Shown: positions 20,509 to 64,000 of the stretch, one piece after another
Numbering within the stretch: the first letter of the stretch is position 1
How the letters are laid out: each line of letters begins with the position of its first letter
Source of the DNA: Eudorina sp. 2006-703-Eu-15
Taxonomy: Eukaryota > Chlorophyta > Chlorophyceae > Chlamydomonadales > Volvocaceae
Length of the DNA stretch: 64,000 nt
Direction of reading: 5' to 3'
NCBI GenBank assembly: GCA_003117195.1
Contig: BDSI01000014.1
Coordinates: forward strand, 1,247,001-1,311,000
Program-made: the position numbers and the translations under genes
Notes under the pieces: generated by a model
Database searches by the model: none
The model's input: the letters and a program-made list of their open reading frames with translations, nothing else
Told to the model about the DNA's origin: nothing

Positions 20509-23500
20509 ATGCGCGATGTCACGCGTTTCAACCCGGCTTGTCTGATTGGCAATTGGGCAGAAGACAGAGAGCTGCAACGGACCATTCTCAAGGACTTGCT
20601 CTCACGGAAGGGCACGGGAACGTTAAAGCTTGACGCGTAAGTGCACGCCATGGCGGAACATTCCTTCGGGTTTTCGTAACGTGAAGGTCTTGCGATTCCT
20701 GATTGACAAACTGCTATGATATGGCGCTGCTCCTTGAAAATACCACGATTTTTCTCAATCCGGAGCTGAACAACACCTCGTCCCTTACTGCCTTGAGCCT
20801 TCTAGGCGTGCGGACAGTCGCTGTGCAAACCATCTGTCTAACTGACAACCCATTGTGAACCGCACGGCGCAAGCGAGACTCCAACCGGGTGGCCCCCGCG
20901 CCGCGCGCCAGCCGAGCTGACATGGGTTGGCTGTCACTATCACGCCATGCACCCACCATCCCGTTGTCCAGTCCGCACCTGCGCACGCTGTGCCTATTAC
21001 CCCACAACTCCGAGCCCTCCAACCCCTCGTCTCCCCCTCCCCCTGAATTGGACAGATTCCGCACCCGCATGAGCGCTGCGCTGGCGGAGGTCGACCTAAC
21101 CCGCGTCGCCGATGACCCCTTCCTCCACTTCGGTGATGTGGTGCAGCTGGTGCATGTGGATACGGGCTGCGTGCTGGCGGGGGATCCCGCGGACACGGTG
21201 GGTGGCGGTGAGGGTGGGGGTGGCGGTGGCGGTGGGGGTGAGGGTGAGGGGGTGGGGGTGAGGGGGTGGCGGTGAGGGGGTGGGGGTGGGGGTGAGGGGG
21301 TGGGGGTGAGGGTGAGGGGGTGGGGGTGAGGGGGTGAGGGTGAGGGGTGGCGGTGAGGGTGGGGGTGGGGGTGGCGGTGCGGGTGGCGGTGCGGGTGAGG
21401 GTGAGGGTGAGGGTGAGGGTGCGGGTGTGAGAGTGGGTTTGAGTCAAAGTGTATAAGAAACAAACTGAGCCGCGAGTCTGGATGTGGGTTTGGATGTGAT
21501 TCTGGGTGCGGGTGGGGGTGCGGGTGGGGGTGCGGGTGGAGGTGGGGGTCGAGGTGGGGGTGGAGGAGACGTTCCGCAGAGGAGAGTGAATTACTTTGGG
21601 TGGAGGTGATCTGCGTATCAAGAGGACAGAACGGGAGTTAACAACAGCAGGCAAGGCTTGCCTGTTCCAATGCGGGTGACGGGCGTTCACATAGCGGGAT
21701 GGATACGCTCATGCGCTGGGAATCACATGGCCGGTTTGATTTGGCGGGGCCCCAGCTTGCGGGGCGCCTCCCTTCCCTGGACCATATCAGAGAGCGGCGG
21801 CAGCCTGGGCCGACGGGGGCGATGCGGGCCGCTGGGTGTGCGGATGGCGGAGGAAACTGCAGGGTGCCGAAGCTGCAGCACAGCTGCACGAACGACACAG
21901 CAGCAGCAACAGCAAGTAACAGCAACAGCAGCAACAGTAGCAGCCGCAGCAGCAGCCGCAGCACAGCACCTGCTGCAACCCAGGGTAAATCGGCGTCGGG
22001 TGCCGCCTTCCGCGTTCCGTCTACCCAGCCACCCTGGAAGGGGAAGGGCGACATGAGGTCGTTCGCCGGGCCGCCAAGCGGGCTGGGCCGCGCTCGGACG
22101 TACTGTACTGCACTGTACGGATCGACAAAACCTTTCCGCACGGTCGAGGGGGGCTTCCAGTGCGCACACGGCGTGGAACACCCTGGTGGGGTTGACACCA
22201 GGGCCGTTGCGTTTTGGGGATCCGCCTCTCCTCGGGGCCCTCCCGCGCCACCGCCGATGGACGAAAGGCCTGAAGGTTATCCCCCGCACCAGACGATAAC
22301 CCTCTGTCCGGCCCTGTCACGGACGGGGCGCACGGCGTGCCCAGCACCTCCTGCTGGTCCGTACACCGTACACTGTACAACCTGATCCATGGCATCGTCC
22401 CCTGACCCGGGTCGTCTTCTCCCGCGGCGCCCCCTTGGGCCCCCGTGCGCCGTGTCACCCGTACGGCATCTCGTCCTTCCCCCACAGGACACCCGCCCCG
22501 GCGAGCAGGCCTGCGCCGCCACCGCCGCGCCCGACGTGCGTGCGCCGTGCTGCCGCAACTCCCTCATCGTGGTGCCGTACGTGCCCCCCAAGAGCTCGAA
22601 CGCGCTGGAGCCGCTGTACTCGGACAACAAGGTGCATTACGGCCAGAAGGTGGGTAGGGCCGCGGATGGTGCGGCGACACGCCGCGACAGCAACAAAACA
22701 CAGCATCGGGGACACCCCAGGGTACACGGGGAGGGGGGTGCAGCGGGGAACGAGGTACAGGGCGGCGGGGCTTTGCGGCCGGGACTTCGCCCATGGGGAC
22801 CGCGGATGCTTGGGGATAGGCAGAGGACGGGCAGGTGGGGCGAAACGCTAGGGTTTGGGCGGCTGGGGGTTTCCCACCGCAGGGACTCTTTACCACCGCG
22901 GCGAGCCATAGTGCTGCGCGCCCACTCCCACAGCGCCATCACGGCTTTTACGCTGTGTGCTCTCTAGGTTTCGGCGCTTCGGGTGTGTCACTTGCAGCTG
23001 CCATCACCTGTGTTGCTTGTCATGGCCGTTTGCAGTCGTATTGCTGCTGACACCTGCTGTCTGTCATCTGCTGCTGGCACGTCTTGCACTGGTGCGCTGC
23101 CCGCAGGTCCGTCTGGCGCTGCACCCGGGCGCCTGGGGGGACGGCGCGGACGCGGGCGGCGGCCCGCGCCCCATGTGCCTGTTCTCCAAGCCCGTCTCCA
23201 CCACCCACGCCAGTCGCTACACGCGGCAACAGCTGGTCGGCTTCACGGCGCGCGTGGATTCCTTCGATTGCGTGTGGATGGTGGTGACGCCGGACCCCAA
23301 CCTGCGCGCCGCGTCGGAGGGAGTCGAGGTGGGTGTTGAGGGAAAACAGCCCAGACACACCCAGCCCGGCGACAAATACTTACCAACGATAATGACCGGT
23401 ACCTGAAAGGCAAAGGGGTCGAGGTGGGTGTGTCAGGGCGGGTGTTTAGGACGCAGACCGAGATGGGGGAGTTGAAAAGGAAAGAAGAATCACGAATCCG

Positions 23501-25984
23501 GAAGAAGAGAAAGATCGATCCGGAAACAAACGCTAGACACACGCGGTCGAGGTGGGTGTGCGAGGGCGGGTACAGACCGAGTGGGTGGGTAGGCGGGAGG
23601 AAGTGGACCGTGGACATGCTGGTGATGGTATCTGCTGGGTGGGGTCGGTGAGAGTGTATGCGTGTGGGGACATCGGGCAATGGCGGGCAGGTTCAAACTG
23701 CGCTGATTGCCAGAGCAAAGGCACGGTTAACAACAAGCTGTGCCGGGATCTCCAGAAATGAGACGTCCCCGGTCCCCCTCCTCCCGTCACACACACACAC
23801 ACAGACAAATGTCTACCAATGTCCTCTTTCCTCCCCCCCCTTCCCTCCTCCACACCCGCGTCCACACACACACCGCGCAGGTGGCGGTGGGTGCGCCCAT
23901 CCTGTTGGTCCACTGCGCCACCCAGAAGCCGCTGTGCCTGGAGGCGGCGCGCTACCCCAACGACTACGGCATCGAGCTCGAGATCTCGGCGCGCAGCGCC
24001 ACCGTCAACGGCCTGAAGTTGGCTCTGGAGCAGCTGTCGCAGGTGGGTTTAGGGGAGGGGTTGGGGAGAGGGCAGGGGAGGGGAGGGGAGGGCAGGGGAG
24101 GCTGGAGTGTGGTGCATTCGTCAGCTAAGCAGGGCAGGCTAATGCTAGGGGCGTGGACATCCGCACATCCGCTGGCCCACGTCCTGGCGCGTGTGGTGCT
24201 GGATGGGCGGTCGGCCGCCCCTACCTCGGGAGGGAATCAAATTGAAAAAAGAATCAAACCGCGGAGGGGAGGTTCACCTGGCAGCTACCAGGGGATGGGA
24301 GGGGAGGTGCACCTGGCAGCTACCAGCTGCGCACCCGCGGCCCCCTCCCATCCTCATCCACTCAACCCATCCGCGACTCCCGCCAACGGCTCCCTCCCAT
24401 GCGCCCCCGCCCCCGCCCCCGCCCGCCCGCCCGTCCGCGCCTCAGGGGGTGACCAAGGGCTTCCTGCCCAAGGGCGCCATGTCGGACAACTACTGGACCT
24501 TCGTGGGCGGCAGCACGGTCGCGGAGCTGCCCCCGGCCAGGTGGGTGGGGCCCCCGGTGGCATGCCGTGGGAGGGGGGGGCCTGGCCAGCCTGCTCTGCG
24601 TTTGGGTTTCGGTTTGGGTTTGGCTTTGGTCTCGATCTGTCGGCTGACTGCGTTGATTAGTGGGGTCTCTTAGCCATGCAAGTTGGAAGGAGGTGGGGCC
24701 GCCGTAGCCCCCTAGGCAATGAAACCCGCGGGGGAAGCGACCCGTGGGTGGGTGGGTGCGTGCGCGGCTGCGAGCAGGCAGCAACTCCGCGTTTCGTAGC
24801 CAGTCAATCACACGGGGGGGCGTCCTGCACCACCTCCACCACCACCATCACCACGGGCAAGCGGGTTCCTCAGGCAACGCCACGACAGCTCACCGAGGGA
24901 AGTGAGCCTTGCATGCCTGCCTCCCCTTATGGGTTACGGCCCCGCCACACCCTCCCCTTATGGGTCACGGCCCCGCCACACCCTCCCCGGCGCGACCATC
25001 TCCAGGTCTGCTGCCGACGAGGCGGTGGGCTTCCTGGACGGCCTGGTTTCGGAGCTGGCCACCAAGCAGGGCGCCATCAGCCTGCTGGAGCGGAAGCTGG
25101 TCACTCTGGAGAACAGCCAGCAGCTCATGCCGGCGGAAGGTGGGAAGGGGGCCGGGGGGACTGGGGGTTATGGATTGGACATGGGTAGGCATGTTGAAGC
25201 GGGACGGGGGGGGGTAGATCATTGGTAGACATGTTGAGGCGGGACACGGGGTGGGCTGGATGGCATGGCATGGCGGGCTCCGATGGGAGGCTGGGAGACG
25301 TGAGAGAGAGAGAGAGGGGGGGGGGAGAGAGAGAGGGAGGGAGGGAGGGGTGGAGTGCGATTGGGCGAGGACATGGATGGTGGGTAACAAAACGCGGAAC
25401 CCAAGCAGCCAGAACAACGAACCCGGTCACGTGCCGCACGCGCAGCACGACGTGAGATGCCTGCGTGACACTGGACCTGCAGCGACAGTGGGCACGCTCT
25501 TGCACCTTGTGTGCCCTGCCTGCTCGCTCCCGTCCCTCCTCCTTCCCACCCTTCTGCCTCCTGTCCCTCCTACCTCTTGTCCCTCCTCGCCCCCGCCCCT
25601 CCTCCCGTCCCTCCTCCCCCCCTTTCTCCCGCCCCTCCTACCTCTTGTCCCTCCTCGCCCCCGCCCCTCCTCCCGTCCCTCCTCCCGCCCTTTCTCCCGC
25701 CCCTCCTACCTCTTGTCCCTCCTCGCCCCCCCCCTTCATCCCGTCCCTCCTCCCGCCTCGCTTCCGGCGCCTATCAACTTCCTGCACCCCACCTCCCGGC
25801 CCTCCTCCCGGCCGCAGACTTCAAGCTGGTGCTGCGGCAGGTGGGCTCCCAAATGCCGGAGGACGGCATCGCGGCGCTCATCGCCCGATACGCGCCCCCG
25901 GGTGGCAAGGCGGGCGCGTCCATAGACGCGGGGCTCTTCCGCAACGACCTGCGTGTGGCGGCCTCCGCAGCGGGCGTCCGTTGA
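20509..25984 (+). CDS. CFAP161: Cilia- and flagella-associated protein 161, microtubule inner protein
   Basis: A structural protein inside ciliary doublet microtubules. Eight exons with perfect phase: 20509-20636, 21056-21197, 22488-22649, 23107-23328, 23881-24042, 24446-24540, 25006-25139, 25818-25984, giving 403 residues. The start is fixed by the conserved N-terminus: MRDVTRFNPACLIGNWAEDR matches the family's RIGNWNED region. Then come HFGDVVQLVHVDTG (about 65-80), NSLIVVPYV and VHYGQK (about 115-144), FDCVWMVVTPDP, ILLVHCATQKPLCLE (about 225-240) and NYWTFVGG (about 290), in the order known for CFAP161. About 100 residues with predicted helices follow, beyond the end of the shorter vertebrate proteins. 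Introns hold G-rich repeats after donors and CT-rich repeats before acceptors. Confidence 0.93.
21199..21445. repeat. G-rich GGTGAGGGTGGGGGT array in CFAP161 intron 2
   Basis: About 245 bp of GGTGAGGGTGGGGGT/GGCGGT variants start at the donor GTGGGTGGCGGTGAGG itself. The array repeats the 5' splice-site sequence, so several alternative GTGAGG donors follow the annotated one. A second G/T array of GGGTGCGGGTGG type lies at about 21,500-21,560. Confidence 0.85.
25530..25817. repeat. CT-rich tandem array before the last CFAP161 acceptor
   Basis: About three copies of a roughly 65-bp unit (CCTCCTACCTCTTGTCCCTCC with CCCGCCCCTCCTCCCGTCCC) form a long pyrimidine tract ending just upstream of the acceptor at 25817. 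It mirrors the G-rich arrays after donors. Confidence 0.8.
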
Positions 25985-27560
25985 GGGAGGGAGAGTGGGG
26001 CAGAGAGGGAGAGAGGAGGGGAGAGGGGTAGAGCCGGCCGGGCTGGGGCGGTCGTGACGTGGCCGTGGGATGGGGATGGGAGCTCGGACGCGTGGGAGGT
26101 GGGGCGTGGGTTCGTGGCGTGGGTGGGGGACAGCAGCGCAGGCCGCATATACAGGGCCTTGACAAACGGTCGGCTGCGAGGGGTCCGCATGACAGGTCCA
26201 GATCCGCATGACAGGTCCGCATGTATAACAGGCCAGCGCGCCCTGGGCGTTGGGGTGGAGGGGGGTGGGGTTGGCGGCAGCCATCTAACCAACGAAGGAG
26301 CGACGTCGCAACAAGATTTGGGTTCAGGCGGGAGGGGAGGGGAGGCTGGGGTCGGTAGCTCGTGCTGCCTGGTGCGGCCGGCTGCGGTCAGTCGCACACC
26401 GGTGGTGGTGGGGCCGCGTGGCGGCGTTGCGAATTACGTCGGCATGCTAGTGTGTTTGCTGGGTCAGGGATATCCGTGCGGTAGAAGGCGGAGGGGTTCG
26501 GAGGAGGCGCACCTTTCGGTATGGGCCTCGCGATGGGGGTCTGCGGCCTGGCCGGAGGCCATGCGACCGTGTGCGGTTGGCGGCTGCGTAACTGACTCGT
26601 GTGTGGGTCGCAGGGCGCAAAGGTGCAAGGCGCGATTTGACAGAGCAGCCGATCGTGCCTCCCTGTTTTTGAGCCAACCCGGTGCAATGATCAAGGTACA
26701 TCTACCGTATAACATTTGTGTCCAGGTGTAAGAGGTATCACAGACTTCGTACGAAGAAGACAAACTTGTGACTGTGGCAGCGGGGAGGGGTGGGTAGGGA
26801 GGGGTAGGAAAGTTATTTTCCCGAATGTATGATTATGACTGATGTTTCAGGGGACCCGGGTAGCTAGGGGTCATCGCAGCCGCAGCCTCCGCGCTAACCA
26901 CACACTGCACAGACGACAGCGCGCCACTGCGGCGCACCGGACAGGCTCCACATGCCGCCGCCGCCTCCCCCGCCACGGTTCCACAGCCAGAGCCCAGGTT
27001 GATATAGGCAGGGGTGGGTTGCAGAGTCCAGGGGTAGGTTGGAGACGCCAGGGCGGTTGTTAGCAACACAGAGAGGCCCGGGCCTATACAGCTGTGATTT
27101 AGCCAGGGGGGAGGTTGGAGAGGCCAGGGCCCAGAGGACAGGTGAAAAGATCAGATTCCAGTCCCAACCCATCGACTCCAGGTCGTTTATTGCACGTGCT
27201 GCAACCGCATGGACCCGTGGCCGCCGTAACATGAGCTCCTACGCACGTTCTTCCGACCGTGGCGGACACAGTACGACTCCTGCATGACCAGGCATTACTG
27301 CCTCTCGCCGATGTTCCCTCCCCTTGGCATCTATCTGATCGAAGGATAGCCTGGCGGGCAATTTATACTAGGGCCCAGGAGCCTGACGTGGATACCGAGG
27401 CCGGAAAAGCCCAGTTGTCGTACAAACATACCGTTGTACAAGGTTGTACACCGAAAGCGCGACAGGTACGCAACTTTTCCAGGTTGGCGAAGTATAATAG
27501 GTATATGCATATGATTAATGTATTGTGAACCGTCCTGTAAGCAGCCCTTCCATTTGAAGG
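25985..27560. other. Intergenic region between CFAP161 and the LYR gene
   Basis: Contains the CFAP161 3' UTR; a TGTAA motif at about 26,726 is a candidate volvocine polyadenylation signal, though 740 bp downstream. No other supported gene, and the open frames lack family motifs. The 100-200 bp before 27561 are AT-richer and may hold the next promoter. Confidence 0.5.
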
Positions 27561-27809
27561 ATGACGGTTCGACCCCTGACCGGCTTGCAGAAGCAAGCAC
27601 TTAGCCTTTACCGCGCCTGTCTACGCTCCATACGATTAAAGCCAGAAGAGGCCAGGCCAGGTCTAGCAGCTTTTGCACGCAGCGAATTTGAACGGCATCG
27701 ACGTGTCAGCCCAAGGGACATCCAGCGAGTGGAGCACCTCATCCGACAGGGGAAAAAGCTCATGGAAGTGCTTCAAGCCAGTGAGGCGAAGGGCGTGACG
27801 TTCCGGTGA
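27561..27809 (+). CDS. SDHAF1: LYR-motif protein, probable SDH assembly factor 1
   Basis: A small intronless ORF of 82 residues. Near the N-terminus LQKQALSLYRACLR contains the LYR tripeptide and following Arg typical of mitochondrial LYR proteins, which bind acyl-ACP and guide Fe-S cluster delivery. The rest, FARSEFERHRRVSPRDIQRV and HLIRQGKKLMEVL, matches the layout of SDHAF1, which matures the Fe-S subunit of respiratory complex II. Length fits the short plant/fungal versions. The ATG gives a basic start, consistent with mitochondrial matrix import. A TGTAA motif near 28,110 could end the transcript. It could be another LYRM family member, but the F-x2-HRRVSPRD-type segment favours SDHAF1. 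Confidence 0.85.
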   Translation: MTVRPLTGLQKQALSLYRACLRSIRLKPEEARPGLAAFARSEFERHRRVSPRDIQRVEHLIRQGKKLMEVLQASEAKGVTFR

Positions 27810-29160
27810 AGGCAAGGACGCTTTCATCGTTTCTGTTTGGACGGTTTCTTCGCGTTTGATGCTGCATAACTGACCGGCATTGAACGAACAGCTTCCCAAC
27901 AATGAACATTCCATAAACGTTGGACGCACACACTATGTCGTGCCCGAGCCTGTGCGTTGTGCCACATATATGACACACCGCCCGGCAAACCGACAACCAG
28001 AAGCTAACGGAAGCATCCATACGGCATCAGTTTCTTCCTCAACATCTCCGGCGACCACGTCTACTGATAAGTCGTCTGTGTCATCTTATGCCGCAGCAAC
28101 GCTGAGGATGTAACTGGTGGTCGGTTTGCCGGGCGTGTGCAAAGAACCCGAAGGAAGTCGTCCTTGACTCGCAGCCTTCAAAAATTACAGATCATCCATC
28201 AGCTTCTTATGGGAACGGGATGGCTCTGGGCTGCGACTGCTTGCAATGCAGCCACCGCGTTGAGGCGAGGCCCTGCTGCACACCGCTGCGCCCAGGACAC
28301 GGACGGATCATGAGGCGATTCACCAAGGGGTGGACGGCGGCGAGGAAGTTCACGTTGTCCCCAGGGAGCGCATCTTGACGACATGGCCCCACACTCCTCG
28401 GCCTCAAGGCCTCACGAAATCAGCGCGGTTTTATGCCATGTGTTCCGTGTGCATCGACGATGGTGGTCAATTACTGCCCAACGAGATCCGATTGCATTGG
28501 TCATGGACTGCGCCGCTCGTGCGTCTTTACGGTAATGGCATGAAAGCGTTGGAGGCCGGGGCAGGGGGTTCCAGACGAGACTCCGCTGGCGTTTCGTGCG
28601 TCATAGGGAACCAGGGAAATTGGTTGAATCAGTTGGTTCTGCTGCACAACCTGACACCAGCCTCACAACACCGGCGCTTGCTGAAGTGGATCGGGACGAT
28701 CGGGAGCCGTGAACGAGTTGTATGTTGTCACATGGGGAACGACCGACCAGTGCTGTAAAGTGGTGGTGTCTGGTGTGATGGCGTGAAGTGGGTTTGTACG
28801 GAGGGTGTTGCATTTAACGGGCAGGCTCTTCACATTACAAAGCATTTGCTGGACTACATGTTGTTGAAGATCATTTCCCACATGTTTTGATGTATGTAAT
28901 TCTTCAACCGGGCGCTGCACGTCAACTACAGCAATTTTTAGCTTTTAGCTGTTATACTGACTTGATTGCTGAAGCGGTCAACATGCATATGCACCTGTGC
29001 GCATACTCGGCAACGTTTAGGATGACAAGTTGTTCGCGCCTTTTTGCATAAAGCGAGGTCGCCACAGCGAGCAGTATGAGATGGGCGTGCCAGATAGCAC
29101 GCTCCATCAACAACATGTAACGTAAGAAGTTACGCTGAGGTTTGCGGAGTAGATAGGAAA
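27810..29160. other. Intergenic region before ATM
   Basis: About 1.35 kb, AT-richer than its surroundings, with the LYR gene 3' UTR at the left. Several short open frames lack any motif I recognise. The right end presumably holds the ATM promoter and 5' UTR; the ATM start codon has a favourable A-rich context. Confidence 0.5.
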
Positions 29161-63848
<34,688 letters not shown>

Positions 63849-64000
63849 GTGAGTCCTTGCCAATGCCTGTCTTGGATATTGGCCTGGGGAGCGGGAGAGG
63901 GAGGGGGAGGGGGCCGGAGCAATGTCAACCACCTGGTCAACCACCTGGTCAACTACTGCCACTCATTTGGTGACTTTTCGCGGTTTCACTGTCTTACTGA

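Noticed and set aside
21190..21445. Internal telomere-like repeat
   Set aside because: GGTGAGGGTGGGG units do not match the TTTTAGGG-type telomere repeat of volvocine algae.

Overview
The window looks like nuclear DNA of a volvocine (chlamydomonadalean) green alga. It is GC-rich, its genes carry many short introns with GTGAGT/GTGGGT/GTACGG donors, its proteins contain Gln/Ala/Gly runs, one gene encodes a ciliary protein, and G-rich, CT-rich and CTG simple repeats are abundant. The phylogenetic call is inference. All exon models were built by hand from reading frames, GT..AG signals, phase continuity and remembered family motifs; no search was run.

Layout, all genes on the + strand. (1) About 1.09-10.18 kb: a 5'-incomplete cyclase gene with an HNOBA (haem-NO-binding-associated) region, a class III nucleotidyl cyclase domain and a long low-complexity tail; one exon appears to be only 7 nt. 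(2) 10.2-13.8 kb: no confident gene; fragments of dispersed repeats, a 19-bp minisatellite and one weak candidate exon. (3) 13.80-19.40 kb: a 758-bp fold-back element with perfect 190-bp arms, followed two bases later by a 4.8-kb unit bounded by perfect 35-bp inverted repeats. The larger unit holds an internal piece of a Ty3/Gypsy-type retrotransposon (zinc-knuckle gag end, protease-like region, RT, RNase H) whose pol runs into a DNMT3-like methyltransferase fragment instead of integrase. The two units share terminal sequence and the pair has a possible 4-bp target duplication. (4) 20.51-25.98 kb: CFAP161 (FAP161), an axonemal microtubule inner protein, 8 exons, 403 aa. (5) 27.56-27.81 kb: an intronless LYR-motif protein, probably the complex II assembly factor SDHAF1. 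(6) 29.16 kb to beyond the right edge: the ATM/TEL1 DNA-damage checkpoint kinase, 49 exons recognised, about 4,120 codons, with TAN-like N-terminus, helical-repeat middle, FAT domain and PIKK kinase domain; the FATC end lies outside.

The genes do not form a pathway. The main novelty is in the non-genic and semi-genic sequence: a CTG tract of about 1.8 kb ending at a kinase-exon 3' splice site of ATM; a 12-bp palindrome GACCCNNGGGTC repeatedly embedded in ATM exons in all three frames; a dispersed element of about 45 bp in introns; repeated GTACGG donors followed by GTAC hairpins; and LINE copies stacked in (GT)n tracts inside an ATM intron.
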